64,000 nucleotides of DNA from Virgisporangium aliadipatigenens (GCF_016863615.1 NZ_BOPF01000017.1:62001-126000), one strand, 5' to 3'. Shown: positions 36,948 through 47,431, counted from the first letter of the stretch. Notes: generated by a model from the letters alone, not told the origin. Made by a program: numbers and translations.

Positions 36948-39631
36948 GAACAGCGGAGATCAAGCGGCGGTTCCTGGGCCACTTCGAGCAGGCCGGACAC
37001 GCCGTGGTCCCGAGTGCTCCGCTCCCCGCGATCGACGACCCCAACCTGCTGTTCATCAACGCCGGCATGGTGCAGTTCGTGCCGTTCTTCCTGGGGCAGC
37101 GCACCCCGCCGTGGCCGCGGGCGACCAGCGTGCAGAAGTGCATCCGCACGCCGGACATCGACGAGGTGGGCAAGACCACCCGGCACGGCACGTTCTTCCA
37201 GATGAACGGCAACTTCTCGTTCGGCGACTACTTCAAGGAAGACGCGATCACCCTCGCGTGGGACCTGTCGACGAAGTCGTTGGACCGGGGCGGCTACGGG
37301 TTGGACCCGGAGAAGATCTGGGTGACGACGTATCTCGACGACGACGAGGCGATCGAGATCTGGCACAAGACCGTCGGCCTGCCGATGGACCGGATCGTGC
37401 GCCGCGGCAAGGCGGACAACTACTGGTCGATGGGCATTCCCGGCCCGTGCGGCCCGTGTTCGGAGCTGTACTACGACCGGGGCCCCGACTACGGCCGCGA
37501 GGGCGGGCCGGAGGTCGACGAGGACCGGTACATGGAGTTTTGGAACCTCGTCTTCATGCAGTACGAGCGGGGTCCGGGCGCCGGCAAGGAGGACTTCCCG
37601 ATCCTCGGCGAACTGCCGGCGAAGAACATCGACACCGGCATGGGCCTGGAGCGGATGTCGACCCTGATGCAGGGCGTCGACAACCTGTACGAGATCGACG
37701 AGACGCGGCCGATCCTGGACAAGGCGGCGGAGCTGACCGGTAAGCGCTACGGCGCGCACTCGGGGCACGCGGCCAGCGAGAGCCACCCGGACGACGTGCG
37801 GCTGCGGGTGATCGCGGACCACGTGCGCACCGCGCTGATGGTGATCGCCGACGGGGTGACGCCCTCCAACGAGGGGCGCGGCTACGTGCTGCGCCGCATC
37901 ATGCGCCGGGCGATCCGCAGCGTGCGCCTGCTCGGGTTCCAGGAGCCGGCGTTGCCGCTGCTGCTGCCGGTGGCGCGGGACTGCATGGCGCCGTCTTACC
38001 CCGAGGTGGCGGACGACTACGACCGGATCTCCTCGTACGCGTACGCGGAGGAGGAGGCGTTCCTGTCGACGCTGCGGCAGGGCACGACGATCCTGGACGT
38101 GGCGGTCGCCGAGACGAAGAAGACCGGCGGGCAGACGCTCAGCGGCGACAAGGCGTTCCAGCTGCACGACACGTACGGCTTCCCGATCGACCTGACCCTG
38201 GAGATCGCGGCCGAGCAGGGGCTGGCGGTCGACACGGAGGGGTTCCGCCGGCTGATGGCGGAGCAGCGCACCCGGGCGAAGGCGGACGCGCAGGCCCGCA
38301 AGACGGGGCACGCGGACCTGTCGTCGTACCGGTCGGTGCTGGACGCCGGCGGCGCGGTGACGTTCGTCGGCTACCAGGACGTGGCGCGCGAGACGGTGGC
38401 GCGGGCGGTGCTCGACGCGCAGGGCGCCCCGCTGGCCGCCGCGGGTGAGGGCACGGCCGTCGAGGTGGTGCTGGACACCACGCCGTTCTACGCGGAGGGC
38501 GGTGGCCAGCAGCCGGACCAGGGCGTGATCACGTTCGCGGGCGGTGGGCAGGTGACCGTTCATGACGTGCAGACGCCGGTGCCGGGGCTGGTGGTGCACC
38601 GCGGGAAGGTGACCCGGGGCGAGGTCCGCCCGGGCGAGCAGGCGTACGCCGAGATCGACGTGACGCGCCGGCGGGCGATCTCCCGTTCGCACACGGCGAC
38701 GCACCTGATCCACCAGACGATGCGCTCCTTCCTCGGCGAGTCGGCGACGCAGGCCGGTTCGCTCAACGCGCCGGGGCGGTTGCGGTTCGACTTCAACACC
38801 CCGGGCGCGGTCACGCCGTCGGTGCTGCACGACGTGGAGCAGCAGGTCAACGAGGTGCTGATGGACGACCTCGAGGTCCGGGCGTTCGTCACGACGCAGG
38901 AGCAGGCTCGCAAGATCGGGGCCATGGCGCTCTTCGGCGAGAAGTACGGCGACGAGGTGCGGGTCGTCGAGGTCGGGGATTATGCGCGGGAACTGTGCGG
39001 AGGCACGCACGCGGCCCGTTCGGGCCAGCTCGGGCTGGTGAAGATCCTGCACGAGTCGTCGATCGGCTCCGGGGTGCGCCGCGTCGAGGCCCTGGTCGGG
39101 ATGGACGCGTTCGGGTTCCTCGCGAAGGAGCACCTGCTGGTGTCGCGGCTCGCGGACCTGTACCGCGTGCCGCTTTCCGGCGTGGGCGAACGGGTCGAGC
39201 AGACCATCGCCCAGCTGCGCGACGCGGAACGGGAGCTGGAGAAGCTGCGGGCGCAGATCGTGCTGGCCGGTGCGGGCAATCTGGCGGACCAGGCGAAGGA
39301 CCTCGGCGGGGTGGGCTACGTCGGCACCGAGGCGCCGGAGGGCGCGGGCGGCAACGACGTGCGCACGCTGGCGCAGGACATCCGGGGCAAGATCCCGGCG
39401 GGCCGGCCGGGGGTCGTGGCGGTCGTGTCGCGCGCCAACGGCAAGGCGGCCCTGGTCGTGGCGGTGAACGCGGCGGCCAAGGAGCGCGGCCTGTCCGCCG
39501 CTGACCTGGTCAAGGGAGCGCTGTCCGGCCGGGGTGGCGGCAACGCCGATCTGGCCCAGGGCGGCGGCCTGCCCGCGGCGGAGGCACCGGCGCTGCTGGC
39601 GGCCGTCGAGAAGGCGATCGCCGGCACGTGA
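36944..39631 (+). CDS. alaS: Alanyl-tRNA synthetase
   Basis: An 895-residue class IIc synthetase. The catalytic domain includes the N-terminal [15 protein letters not shown], motif region [15 protein letters not shown] and motif 3 GMGLERMS. The editing domain has the zinc-binding [11 protein letters not shown] and [13 protein letters not shown], which removes Ser and Gly from tRNA-Ala. The C-terminal C-Ala/DHHA1 domain ends [18 protein letters not shown]. It is translationally coupled to the upstream small gene. Confidence 0.96.
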   Translation: MRTAEIKRRFLGHFEQAGHAVVPSAPLPAIDDPNLLFINAGMVQFVPFFLGQRTPPWPRATSVQKCIRTPDIDEVGKTTRHGTFFQMNGNFSFGDYFKEDAITLAWDLSTKSLDRGGYGLDPEKIWVTTYLDDDEAIEIWHKTVGLPMDRIVRRGKADNYWSMGIPGPCGPCSELYYDRGPDYGREGGPEVDEDRYMEFWNLVFMQYERGPGAGKEDFPILGELPAKNIDTGMGLERMSTLMQGVDNLYEIDETRPILDKAAELTGKRYGAHSGHAASESHPDDVRLRVIADHVRTALMVIADGVTPSNEGRGYVLRRIMRRAIRSVRLLGFQEPALPLLLPVARDCMAPSYPEVADDYDRISSYAYAEEEAFLSTLRQGTTILDVAVAETKKTGGQTLSGDKAFQLHDTYGFPIDLTLEIAAEQGLAVDTEGFRRLMAEQRTRAKADAQARKTGHADLSSYRSVLDAGGAVTFVGYQDVARETVARAVLDAQGAPLAAAGEGTAVEVVLDTTPFYAEGGGQQPDQGVITFAGGGQVTVHDVQTPVPGLVVHRGKVTRGEVRPGEQAYAEIDVTRRRAISRSHTATHLIHQTMRSFLGESATQAGSLNAPGRLRFDFNTPGAVTPSVLHDVEQQVNEVLMDDLEVRAFVTTQEQARKIGAMALFGEKYGDEVRVVEVGDYARELCGGTHAARSGQLGLVKILHESSIGSGVRRVEALVGMDAFGFLAKEHLLVSRLADLYRVPLSGVGERVEQTIAQLRDAERELEKLRAQIVLAGAGNLADQAKDLGGVGYVGTEAPEGAGGNDVRTLAQDIRGKIPAGRPGVVAVVSRANGKAALVVAVNAAAKERGLSAADLVKGALSGRGGGNADLAQGGGLPAAEAPALLAAVEKAIAGT

Positions 39632-39652
39632 TGCGGCGAGACGACGCACGGG

Positions 39653-39680
39653 GCGGCGTTCACCGAAAGGTGGGCGCCGC
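39653..39680 (+). terminator. Strong GAAA-capped hairpin between alaS and ruvX
   Basis: GCGGCGTTCACC (39653-39664) and GGTGGGCGCCGC (39669-39680) form a 12-bp stem with two G-T pairs, closed by a GAAA tetraloop. A T-rich tract (CCTTTTTGCTCTTTT) follows only after about 20 bases, so it may be a terminator, an attenuator or an mRNA stabiliser. Confidence 0.5.
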
Positions 39681-39725
39681 TTCGGCGTTCGATGGAATGT
39701 CCTTTTTGCTCTTTTGGACTGCCTC

Positions 39726-40202
39726 GTGACCGGGTGGACGCGGGGGGTCCGTCTGGCCGTCGACGTCGGCACTGTCCGGATCGGGGTGGCGCGCTGCGAC
39801 CCGGACGGGATTCTCGCGACGCCCGTCTCAACCGTCGCCCGGGCGGCTGCGACCACGCGGACGTCCCCTGAAAGTTTCACGCAGATCCCGTCGGATATGA
39901 CGGAAATCAAGCGACTTGTCGAAGAGTACGAAGCGGTACAAGTGATTGTTGGGATGCCGATCACGCTGGGCGGGGTCGAACGACAGGCCGCCGCGGCCGT
40001 GAGAGAGTACGCTGCGGCGCTGGCGACCCTGATCGATCCGGTGCCGGTCGTCTTCACCGACGAGAGGATGTCCACAGCCGTCGCTGCGCGTAGGCTGTCC
40101 GAGCGCGGCGTCCGAGGACGTCGGCAGCGTGCTGTGGTCGATCAGGCGGCCGCGGTGGAGATCCTGCAAAGCTGGCTCGACACGCAGCGGAGGCGGACGT
40201 GA
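39726..40202 (+). CDS. ruvX: Putative pre-16S rRNA nuclease / Holliday junction resolvase-like YqgF (RuvX)
   Basis: A 158-residue RNase H-fold protein. Motifs are RLAVDVGTVRIGVARCD at the N-terminus, VIVGMPITLGG, the FTDERMSTAVAARRL motif and the C-terminal acidic VDQAAAVEILQSWLD. The family is implicated in processing the 16S rRNA 5' end. The start is GTG 39726, with no clear ribosome binding site. Its TGA overlaps the mltG GTG. The alaS-ruvX-mltG-aroE order is standard in actinobacteria. Confidence 0.9.
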   Translation: MTGWTRGVRLAVDVGTVRIGVARCDPDGILATPVSTVARAAATTRTSPESFTQIPSDMTEIKRLVEEYEAVQVIVGMPITLGGVERQAAAAVREYAAALATLIDPVPVVFTDERMSTAVAARRLSERGVRGRRQRAVVDQAAAVEILQSWLDTQRRRT

Positions 40203-41410
40203 GGATTGACGAGCACGAGCTCGATCTGTCGTGGGAGGACGACGAGCGGCCACGCCATCGTCACCGGCGCGGCGGCGCACAGCCCCCCGCGGACCGGGGC
40301 AGTTCGGAGAAGGGTCGGGGCGGGCGCACCGCCGTCGCCCTGTTGCTGGTTCTGCTGATCATGGGTCTGCTCGGCGGCGGTGCCTGGTACGGGTTCGACA
40401 AGGCCCGCGACTTCTTCGCCGTCCCGGACTACAACTCCGGCGGCGCGGGCGAGACGCAGTTCGAGGTGAAGTCGGGCTCGACGGCGGCGCAGATCGGCAC
40501 CGACCTGACGACCGCCGGCGTGGTGAAGAGCCAGAAGGCGTTCGTCGAGGCCGCGAAGAAGAACGCGCGCAGCAAGGACATCCAGCCGGGCTTCTACAAG
40601 ATGCGGCTGAAGATGCGCGCCGCCGACGCCCTGTCGCTGCTGCTCGACCTCAACAACAAGGTCCAGAGCAAGGTCACCATCCCCGAGGGGAAGACCACGT
40701 TCGAGATCTACGAGCTGCTCGCCAAGGGGACGAACATCCCCGTGCAGCAGTTCAAGGACGCGGCCAAGGATCCGAAGGCGCTCGGCGTGCCGGACTTCTG
40801 GTACACGCGGTTCGACAAGAAGGAGTCGGCCAAGGGCGTCGAGGGCTTCCTGTTCCCGCAGACCTACCAGTTCAACCCGGGGGTCACGGCGCAGCAGGTG
40901 CTCAAGGAGATGGTCCAGCACTTCCTCGACGTGGCCGCCAAGGTCGACTTCGTGAAGAAGCTGGAGGCGGCGGGCAACCAGTTCAGCCCGTACGAGGCGC
41001 TGATCCTGGCGTCGCTGTCCCAGGCGGAGGCCGGTGTGGCCGAGGACCTCGGCAAGATCTCCCGGGTCGGCTACAACCGGATCAAGAAGAAGAACATGCC
41101 GCTGGAGTACGACGTCACCACCAACTACTGGCTCCAGCTCAACGGCAAGCCGAAGAAGGCCTCCAAGGACCTGACCGACGCCGAGATGACGGACCCGAAG
41201 AACAACTACAGCACCCACGGCAAGCTGGGTCTGCCCCCGGGTCCGATCTGCAGCCCGGGCGAGGCGGCCCTGGTCAGCGCCGTGGAGCCGACCCCGGGTG
41301 ACTGGATCTTCTTCGTCGCGGTCGACAAGGAAGGCCACTCGAAGTTCGCCACGACCGACGCCGAGCACCAGAAGAACGTGCAAGAGGCGAAGAAGAACGG
41401 GGTCCTGTGA
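40199..41410 (+). CDS. mltG: Endolytic murein transglycosylase MltG
   Basis: A 403-residue YceG/MltG enzyme that cuts nascent glycan strands at the membrane and so sets strand length. It has a charged cytoplasmic N-terminus, one transmembrane helix (TAVALLLVLLIMGLLGGGAWYGF, about residues 44-66), a LysM-like part, and the catalytic domain with GFLFPQTYQF and LASLSQAEAGVAEDL, where the retained Glu fits the catalytic position. The C-terminal YSTHGKLGLPPGPICSPGEAAL is the family signature. Its stop is the first triplet of repeat R1. Confidence 0.93.
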   Translation: MRIDEHELDLSWEDDERPRHRHRRGGAQPPADRGSSEKGRGGRTAVALLLVLLIMGLLGGGAWYGFDKARDFFAVPDYNSGGAGETQFEVKSGSTAAQIGTDLTTAGVVKSQKAFVEAAKKNARSKDIQPGFYKMRLKMRAADALSLLLDLNNKVQSKVTIPEGKTTFEIYELLAKGTNIPVQQFKDAAKDPKALGVPDFWYTRFDKKESAKGVEGFLFPQTYQFNPGVTAQQVLKEMVQHFLDVAAKVDFVKKLEAAGNQFSPYEALILASLSQAEAGVAEDLGKISRVGYNRIKKKNMPLEYDVTTNYWLQLNGKPKKASKDLTDAEMTDPKNNYSTHGKLGLPPGPICSPGEAALVSAVEPTPGDWIFFVAVDKEGHSKFATTDAEHQKNVQEAKKNGVL

Positions 41411-41450
41411 GCAGCAAGGCGCGCAGCTTGCGAGCACCGCTGTCGCGAAC
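41408..41450 (+). repeat. Intergenic repeat R1, copy B (mltG-aroE)
   Basis: A 43-bp element starting with the mltG stop (TGAGCAGCAAGG), then CGCAGCTTGCGAG and GTCGCGAAC, ending 9 bases before the aroE ATG. It differs from copy A at only a few positions. Confidence 0.85.
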
Positions 41451-41459
41451 CGGTCAGCA

Positions 41460-42272
41460 ATGATCAACAGGAGCGCTGCCGTCCTGGGGCAACCCGTCGC
41501 GCATTCGCTCTCGCCCGCGCTGCACACCGCCGGGTACGCCGCCGCCGGGCTCACCGGCTGGGCGTACACGGCGGTGGAGTGCGCCGAGGACGAACTGGCG
41601 CCGTTCGTCGGCGGGCTGGGGCCGGAGTGGGCCGGGCTGTCCCTGACCATGCCGCTGAAGTCGGTCGCGCTCACGGTCGCCACCGAGGTCGACCCGTTGG
41701 CGCGGGCGCTCGGTGCGGCCAACACGCTGGTGCGCACCGACACCGGCTGGACGGCGTACAACACCGACGCGCCGGGCATGACGGACGCGCTCGGCTGGGC
41801 GGGCGTCACCGGTGCGCAGCGGATCGCCGTCCTGGGCGGCGGCGGGACCGCGCGTGCGGCGCTCGGCGCGGCCCGCGACCTGGGTGCCGAGGTGGTGCTC
41901 TACGTGCGGCGACCCGAGGCCGCCGAGGAACTGCGCCCCGTCGCCCACGCGCTCGGCGTGCCGTTCGTGGTGGAGGGGTGGGGCCGGGCGCAGGACGCCG
42001 TCACGGCCGACGTCGTCATCTCCACCGCGCCGAAGGGCGCCGCCGACGCGCTGGCCGTCGCGGCGTGGTCCGCGGAGACCGTGGTCTTCGACGTCGTCTA
42101 CGACCCGTGGCCGACCGCGCTCGCCGCCGGTGCGCAGCGGGCCGGGTGCCGCGTCGTCAGCGGACTCGACCTCCTGCTGGCCCAGGGCGTGCGGCAGTTC
42201 ACGCTGTTCACGGGCGTCGATGCGCCGGTATCCGACATGCGGGCCGCCCTGGAGGGCGCTGCCGGCCGGTAG
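41460..42272 (+). CDS. aroE: Shikimate dehydrogenase
   Basis: AroE reduces 3-dehydroshikimate to shikimate with NADPH. The 270 residues contain the substrate-binding QPVAHSLSPALHTAGY, the catalytic Lys in LSLTMPLKSVAL, YNTDAPGMTDAL, and the nucleotide-binding loop VLGGGGTARAALGAA. DVVYDPWPTALA is also diagnostic. The usual motif reads NVTxPxK; here it is SLTMPLK, a mild variant. The ATG at 41460 follows repeat R1, which replaces a typical spacer. Confidence 0.94.
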   Translation: MINRSAAVLGQPVAHSLSPALHTAGYAAAGLTGWAYTAVECAEDELAPFVGGLGPEWAGLSLTMPLKSVALTVATEVDPLARALGAANTLVRTDTGWTAYNTDAPGMTDALGWAGVTGAQRIAVLGGGGTARAALGAARDLGAEVVLYVRRPEAAEELRPVAHALGVPFVVEGWGRAQDAVTADVVISTAPKGAADALAVAAWSAETVVFDVVYDPWPTALAAGAQRAGCRVVSGLDLLLAQGVRQFTLFTGVDAPVSDMRAALEGAAGR

Positions 42273-42296
42273 GCGCGCCATGACACACTGGCGCGC

Positions 42297-43475
42297 GTGT
42301 TTCGGTGGCTGACCGCGGGCGAATCGCACGGACCCGCGCTGGTGGCGGTACTCGACGGCGTTCCGGCCGGGGTCGAGGTGACCAGCGACGACCTGCGCAA
42401 GGATCTGGCACGCCGGCGCCTGGGCTACGGCCGCGGCGCCCGGATGGCGTTCGAGCAGGACGAGATCGAGATCATCGGCGGGCTGCGCCACGGGGTCACC
42501 CTCGGCAGCCCGGTGGCGGTCCGGATCGGCAACTCGGAGTGGCCCAAGTGGGAGACCGTCATGGCGGCCGACCCGGTCGACCCCGAGGAGCTCGCCGGCC
42601 AGGCCCGTAACGCGCCGCTGACCCGCCCGCGGCCCGGGCACGCCGACCTCGCCGGCATGCAGAAGTACGGGCACACCGACGCCCGGCCGATCCTGGAGCG
42701 GGCCAGCGCCCGCGAGACCGCCGCGCGGGTGGCCGTCGGGGCGGTCGCGAAGGCGCTGATCAAGCAGACGCTCGGGATCGACATCGTCTCCCACGTGGTG
42801 GAGCTGGGCTCGGTCGCCGTCAAGGCCGGCCTGCAGCCGCACCCGGAGGACTTCGACCGGATCGACGCCGACCCGCTGCGCTGCCTCGACCCCGAGGCCA
42901 GTGCGCGGATGGTCGAGGAGGTCGACGCCGCGAAGAAGGACGCCGACACGCTCGGTGGGATCGTCGAGGTGCTCGCTTACGGCGTTCCCCCGGGACTTGG
43001 TAGTCATGTGCAGTGGGACCGCAAGCTCGACGCGCGGCTGGCCACGGCGCTCATGTCGATCCAGGCGATCAAGGGTGTGGAGATCGGCGACGCCTTCACC
43101 CAGGCGCGGTCGCGCGGCTCGGCCGCGCACGACGAGATCGTCCCGACGCCGGAGGGCGTGCGGCGGGTGACCGACCGCGCCGGCGGCCTGGAGGGCGGCA
43201 TCACCTCGGGCGAGCCGCTGCGGGTCCGCGCGGCGATGAAGCCGATCTCCTCGCTCAACCGGGCGCTGCAGACCGTGGACGTCACCTCGGGCGAACCGGC
43301 CACCGCCATCAACCAACGCTCCGACGTGTGTGCGGTGCCGGCCGCGGCGGTCGTCGCCGAGGCGATGGTGGCGCTGGTGCTGGCCGAGGCGGCGACGGAG
43401 AAGTTCGGCGGCGACTCGGTGGTGGAGATCCGCCGCAACGTGGCCGGCTACCTCGACAACCTCTTCATCAGGTGA
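42297..43475 (+). CDS. aroC: Chorismate synthase
   Basis: AroC converts EPSP to chorismate using reduced FMN. The 392-residue protein shows all three signatures: [18 protein letters not shown] at the N-terminus, the central [28 protein letters not shown] region, and [23 protein letters not shown] at 42297. It is part of aroE-aroC-aroK-aroB-aroQ. Confidence 0.97.
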   Translation: MFRWLTAGESHGPALVAVLDGVPAGVEVTSDDLRKDLARRRLGYGRGARMAFEQDEIEIIGGLRHGVTLGSPVAVRIGNSEWPKWETVMAADPVDPEELAGQARNAPLTRPRPGHADLAGMQKYGHTDARPILERASARETAARVAVGAVAKALIKQTLGIDIVSHVVELGSVAVKAGLQPHPEDFDRIDADPLRCLDPEASARMVEEVDAAKKDADTLGGIVEVLAYGVPPGLGSHVQWDRKLDARLATALMSIQAIKGVEIGDAFTQARSRGSAAHDEIVPTPEGVRRVTDRAGGLEGGITSGEPLRVRAAMKPISSLNRALQTVDVTSGEPATAINQRSDVCAVPAAAVVAEAMVALVLAEAATEKFGGDSVVEIRRNVAGYLDNLFIR

Positions 43476-43515
43476 GCGCGCGGCGGGGCGGCACGACGCT
43501 GCGTGGGGAGCACTG
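43473..43515 (+). repeat. Intergenic mosaic repeat (family R2) between aroC and aroK
   Basis: Begins with the aroC TGA as TGAGCGCGCGGCGGGGCGG, matching the opening block of the ureA-ureB duplication on its strand, and ends GGGGAGCACTG before the aroK ATG. It lacks the central block. Confidence 0.55.
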
Positions 43516-44013
43516 ATGGGGCCGCGGGCCGTTCTCGTCGGGGTGATGGGGGCGGGGAAGACCACGGTCGGCGTGCTGCTGGCCGAGGCACTCGGCGTGC
43601 CGTTCCGGGACACCGACACCGACATCGAGGCCACCGCCGGCAAGCCGATCTCCGACATCTTCGTGCAGGACGGCGAGGAGCACTTCCGGGCGCTGGAACG
43701 CGAGGCCGTCGCGACCGCGCTGGCCGGCTTCGGCGGCGTGCTCGCCCTCGGCGGCGGCGCGATCCTGGCGCCGGAGAACAGGGCGGCGCTGCGCGGTCAC
43801 CCGGTCGTGTACCTGGAGGTCGACCTCTCCGACGCGATCTCACGGGTCGGCCTCGGTGCCGGCCGGCCGCTGCTGGCGATCAACCCGCGGGCGACCCTGA
43901 AGCACCTGCTCGACCAGCGCCGGCCGCTGTACGAGGAGGTGGCGACCGTGGTGGTGAAGACGGGCGGCCGCACGCCCGAGGAGGTCACCGCCGAGGTGGT
44001 GCGGGCGCTGTAG
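43516..44013 (+). CDS. aroK: Shikimate kinase
   Basis: AroK phosphorylates shikimate at O3. The 165-residue P-loop kinase has Walker A VGVMGAGKTTVG, the DTDTDIEATAG motif that binds shikimate and metal, EEHFRALEREAV, ALGGGAILAPENR and the lid RPLLA. The C-terminus ends EVTAEVVRAL, and the DNA encoding that end is duplicated just downstream. Confidence 0.95.
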   Translation: MGPRAVLVGVMGAGKTTVGVLLAEALGVPFRDTDTDIEATAGKPISDIFVQDGEEHFRALEREAVATALAGFGGVLALGGGAILAPENRAALRGHPVVYLEVDLSDAISRVGLGAGRPLLAINPRATLKHLLDQRRPLYEEVATVVVKTGGRTPEEVTAEVVRAL

Positions 44014-44112
44014 CGGCCTCGGGCCGTTCGGCCGTGGTGCGGGAGTGTCGCTGGGGGCGGCGTCAGCGCCGAGGTGGTGCGGGCGCTGTAGCGGCCTCGG
44101 GCCGTTCGGCCG
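43990..44112 (+). repeat. 45-bp direct repeat of the aroK 3' end
   Basis: The sequence at 43990-44034, which spans the last codons of aroK, its TAG and the next 21 bases (CGGGCGCTGTAGCGG...), is repeated exactly at 44068-44112, a 78-base period. The second copy is non-coding. The rest of the aroK-aroB gap (to 44292) holds no other recognisable feature. Confidence 0.85.
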
Positions 44113-44292
44113 GTCGGGTCTCGTCGCTGTCGGGGCCGCGCAGCGGCTGGCCGCCGGGTGAGCCGAGCACGATCGCCGCCAGGAGTGCCGCTCGCCGGTC
44201 CCGCATGTCCGACCTCCAGGTTCCCGCTAGTTATGGGATGGGACGCGGCGCGGTGCCGTTCGGTTCCGCCGGTGTGGAAGACTTCCCAGCCG

Positions 44293-45348
44293 ATGGAGAC
44301 CGTTATCGAGGTGCCCGGCGACCGTCCGTACGACGTGGTGGTGGGGCGTGATCTGCTCGCCGCGCTGCCACGACTGGTGGCCGGTGCCGCACAGACCGCC
44401 GTACTCTACGCCGCGCCGCTTCGGGCGCACGCCGACCGGATCGCCGCGTTGCTGCGCGACGCCGGCATCGCGCCGCTGCCGCTGGAGGTGCCCGACGCCG
44501 AGGCCGGCAAGACCATCGAGGTCGCCGCCCGGTGCTGGGACGAGCTGGGCGCCGCCCGGTTCACCCGCACGGACGCCGTGGTGGCCGTCGGCGGGGGCGC
44601 CGTCACCGACCTGGGCGGCTTCGTCGCCGCGTGCTGGCTGCGGGGCGTGCCGGTCGTGCACGTGCCGACCAGCCTGCTCGGCATGGTCGACGCGGCCGTC
44701 GGCGGGAAGACCGGGGTCAACACGGCCGCGGGCAAGAACCTGGTCGGGGCGTTCCATCCGCCGGCGGGTGTGCTGTGCGACCTGTCCACGTTGGACACCC
44801 TCCCCAGAGCGGATCTGGTCGCGGGGCTGGCCGAGGTGATCAAGTGCGGGTTCATCGCGGATCCGATTATTTTGGAACGCTGTGAGTCCGGCGACCCCAC
44901 CGGCGCGCACCTGGCGGAGCTGGTCGAGCGGGCCATCCGGGTCAAGGCCGACGTGGTCTCGGGCGACCTGCGGGAGTCCGGCCGGCGCGAGATCCTCAAC
45001 TACGGCCACACGCTCGCGCACGCCATCGAAAAGGTCGAGGGCTACCGCTGGCGGCACGGCGACGCGGTGTCGGTGGGCCTCGTGTACGCGGCGGCGCTGG
45101 CCGGGGCGGCCGGCCGGCTGGATCCCGCGTCGGTGGCCCGGCACCGGGAGATCCTGACCCGGATGGGGCTGCCGGTGAGCTACCGCGCGGACGCGTTCGA
45201 CGAACTGCTGTCGGTGATGCGGGTCGACAAGAAGGCCCGGGGCAACAAACTCCGCTTCATCGTGCTGGACGCGATCGGCGAACCGTCCACACTGGACGGT
45301 CCGAGCGACGACCTGCTCCGCGCCGCCTACGCGGCGGTGACCGCATGA
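44293..45348 (+). CDS. aroB: 3-Dehydroquinate synthase
   Basis: AroB cyclises DAHP to 3-dehydroquinate with catalytic NAD and a metal. The 351 residues show [56 protein letters not shown], the metal-binding EVIKCGFI, and [19 protein letters not shown] at 44293 is chosen because [18 protein letters not shown] is the normal start; its ribosome binding site (GGAAG) is rather distant. Confidence 0.95.
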   Translation: METVIEVPGDRPYDVVVGRDLLAALPRLVAGAAQTAVLYAAPLRAHADRIAALLRDAGIAPLPLEVPDAEAGKTIEVAARCWDELGAARFTRTDAVVAVGGGAVTDLGGFVAACWLRGVPVVHVPTSLLGMVDAAVGGKTGVNTAAGKNLVGAFHPPAGVLCDLSTLDTLPRADLVAGLAEVIKCGFIADPIILERCESGDPTGAHLAELVERAIRVKADVVSGDLRESGRREILNYGHTLAHAIEKVEGYRWRHGDAVSVGLVYAAALAGAAGRLDPASVARHREILTRMGLPVSYRADAFDELLSVMRVDKKARGNKLRFIVLDAIGEPSTLDGPSDDLLRAAYAAVTA

Positions 45349-45403
45349 GCGCGCGACGGTCCGGCACCTCAGGCGCCGGCACGGCGCTTGCGCGGGAGAC
45401 ATC
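45346..45403 (+). repeat. Intergenic mosaic repeat (family R2) between aroB and aroQ
   Basis: Begins at the aroB TGA as TGAGCGCGCGACGG, then TCAGGCGCCGGCA and GCGCGGGAG, ending just before the aroQ ATG. The same order of blocks is found at 57342-57396 inside the 3' end of carB. Confidence 0.6.
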
Positions 45404-45841
45404 ATGAAGGTGCTCGTGCTCAACGGGGTCAACCTCGGCCGGCTCGGCACCCGGCAGGTGGACGTCTACGGGCTGACCAGCTACGCGGATCTCGTTCAGA
45501 GCTGCGTCGAGCTCGGCGCCGAGCTGGGGCTCGACGTCGAGGTGCGCCAGACCGACGCCGAGCACGAGATGATCGGCTGGATCCACGAGGCGGCCGACAC
45601 CGGCGCGGCGGTGGTGCTCAACCCGGCCGCCTGGTCGCACTACTCGATCGCGCTACGCGACGCCTGTGCGCTGCTGCGCTGGCCGCTGATCGAGGTGCAC
45701 ATCTCCAACATCCACGCCCGGGAGGAGTTCCGGCACCACTCGGTGATCTCCGCGGTCGCCCGCGGCGTGATCTGCGGTCTCGGCATCGAGGGCTACCACC
45801 TCGCGCTTCGGTACGTCGCCGCGCAGCAGGGCCGGGAGTAG
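45404..45841 (+). CDS. aroQ: 3-Dehydroquinate dehydratase, type II
   Basis: Dodecameric type II dehydroquinase, 145 residues. It has the opening [16 protein letters not shown], catalytic Tyr in [37 protein letters not shown] with the substrate Asn, and [17 protein letters not shown] with the catalytic His. It normally acts in biosynthesis here. Its last 189 bases are covered on the other strand by the mannosyltransferase frame. Confidence 0.95.
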   Translation: MKVLVLNGVNLGRLGTRQVDVYGLTSYADLVQSCVELGAELGLDVEVRQTDAEHEMIGWIHEAADTGAAVVLNPAAWSHYSIALRDACALLRWPLIEVHISNIHAREEFRHHSVISAVARGVICGLGIEGYHLALRYVAAQQGRE

Positions 45842-47431
45842 CCCCGCCGGGCGCAGCGACGCGAGCGCCAGCCCGGCCCCGACGAACGCCCCGACGACCT
45901 GCGCCGGCCCGGGGGAGTCGCCCATCGGCTGGAGCAGGAACGTCAGCACCGCGCTCACCAGGATCGCCGGGCGCAGCATCCGCCGGTCGGCCGTGCCGGC
46001 GGCGAGCGGCACGGTGCCCCAGATCAGGTACCAGGGGTGCACCACCGGCCCGAACACCACGACGGCGCACAGCGCGATCCCCAGCCCGGCGACCGGCGGC
46101 TTCCTCCGCAGCGCCCGGCCGACGGTGACCACGACCGCCGCGAACCCGACCACGCGGGCGGCCTCGATGGAGCGTTCGAAATCGGCGACGCCGAGCACGT
46201 GCGGCAGCCACCCGAACGCGTACCCGAGGTCGGTGCTGAGCGACAGGCCGTTGTGCACGACGGCCGGGGTGCGCAGCGCGCCGATCCAGCCGTAGCCGAG
46301 CCCGGTGAACTCGGTGACGGCGACCGTCGTGACGACTCCGACCAGGCCGAGCCTGGCGGCGGTCCGCACGAGCACCCGCGCCCCGGCTCCCCGGCCGGCC
46401 CGCAGGCGTTCCGCGACCCGACCGGCGCGTGACCGTCCCGACTCCCGGACGGCGGCGGGCGGGCCCGACTCCCCGCCGGCCCCGGGTGGGTCCGGCACCC
46501 GGCCGGCGGCGGGTGGGCCTTGCTCCCGGCGGGACCCGGGCGGCCCGGCGTCCCGGCCGGCGAGCAGCGGAACGGCGAACAGCAGCGCCAGCCCGGCCGG
46601 CGCCTTGACCAGGGCGGCGAGGGTCAGCGCCACGGCGCCGCGGGTGGCCCGCCCGCGCAGCACCAGCACCAGCCCGGTGACCATGAGCCCGACCATCAGC
46701 GCGTCGTTGTGCATGCCGGCGACGAGATGGACGATCACCAGCGGGTTGAGCACGCCGAGCCACAGGGCGCCGGAGGGGTCGACGCCGGTGCGCCGGGCGA
46801 GGATCGGCACGAACCGCACCATCAGCGCCACCCCGGCGAGCGCCACGATCCGCACGGCCACGACGCCCGCGAGCCCGTACCCGTCGGTGAACGTGTCGGC
46901 GACGGCGGCCAGCGCCAGGAACACCGGCCCGTAGGGCGCCGGCGTGTACTGCCAGATCGGCGGCACGTCGAGGGAAGCCACCCCGCCGAGGACCGCCGGT
47001 CCGAAGACGTACGGGTCGAGCCCGTCGCGGACCATCGCGCCCTGCGCCAGGTAGCTGTAGGCGTCCCGGCTGAACATCGGCGGTGCCAGCAGCAGCGGCG
47101 CGCACCAGCAGGCCAGCGTGACGGCGAGGTCCCGGGGCCGGGGCAGGGCGGCACCGAGCCGCAGCCACGCGGAGACCAGCAGCACCAGCCCGGCGTAGAC
47201 GACACCGACCGCCAGTCCGGGAACGGCGTGCAGTTCGCGGACGAGGGGCAACTGCGCGTATGGATCGACGACCGACAGCGCACCGGCCGCCACGCCCCCG
47301 ACGGCGATCAGTGCGGTGCCCGCCGTGCCGAGCCACCGGCAGGTGAACGGGTCCGGTTCGGGGCGCACCCGGGCACCCTGCCCGGAGAAGGTGTCGCCGC
47401 GGTGACCCTGGATGTCGCGCCGGGTGAACAT
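45653..47431 (-). CDS. Polyprenol-phosphate-mannose-dependent alpha-1,6-mannosyltransferase (MptB-like, GT-C)
   Basis: A multi-pass membrane glycosyltransferase of about 592 residues, with roughly 12 hydrophobic helices. The first extracytoplasmic loop carries [17 protein letters not shown] and GLDPYVFGP, with the acidic residue expected in GT-C enzymes; [11 protein letters not shown] and [10 protein letters not shown] also fit the MptB group that elongates mannan cores. A Gly/Pro/Arg-rich cytoplasmic loop ([12 protein letters not shown]...) is inserted mid-protein. After [12 protein letters not shown] the frame continues 60 codons antisense to aroQ before a stop, so this tail is probably not functional. 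Start ATG 47431 is tentative. Confidence 0.8.
   Translation of the reverse strand: MFTRRDIQGHRGDTFSGQGARVRPEPDPFTCRWLGTAGTALIAVGGVAAGALSVVDPYAQLPLVRELHAVPGLAVGVVYAGLVLLVSAWLRLGAALPRPRDLAVTLACWCAPLLLAPPMFSRDAYSYLAQGAMVRDGLDPYVFGPAVLGGVASLDVPPIWQYTPAPYGPVFLALAAVADTFTDGYGLAGVVAVRIVALAGVALMVRFVPILARRTGVDPSGALWLGVLNPLVIVHLVAGMHNDALMVGLMVTGLVLVLRGRATRGAVALTLAALVKAPAGLALLFAVPLLAGRDAGPPGSRREQGPPAAGRVPDPPGAGGESGPPAAVRESGRSRAGRVAERLRAGRGAGARVLVRTAARLGLVGVVTTVAVTEFTGLGYGWIGALRTPAVVHNGLSLSTDLGYAFGWLPHVLGVADFERSIEAARVVGFAAVVVTVGRALRRKPPVAGLGIALCAVVVFGPVVHPWYLIWGTVPLAAGTADRRMLRPAILVSAVLTFLLQPMGDSPGPAQVVGAFVGAGLALASLRPAGLLPALLRGDVPKREVVALDAETADHAAGDRGDHRVVPELLPGVDVGDVHLDQRPAQQRTGVA

Noticed and set aside
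36938-40075. 1045-codon reverse-strand frame opposite alaS and ruvX
   Set aside because: Same reason: composition is that of an antisense shadow, and alaS has complete editing and catalytic motifs on the forward strand.
44014-44292. A second small gene or aroK pseudogene fragment after aroK
   Set aside because: Only the last codons of aroK are repeated (45 bp), too short for a gene remnant, so it is recorded as a direct repeat.
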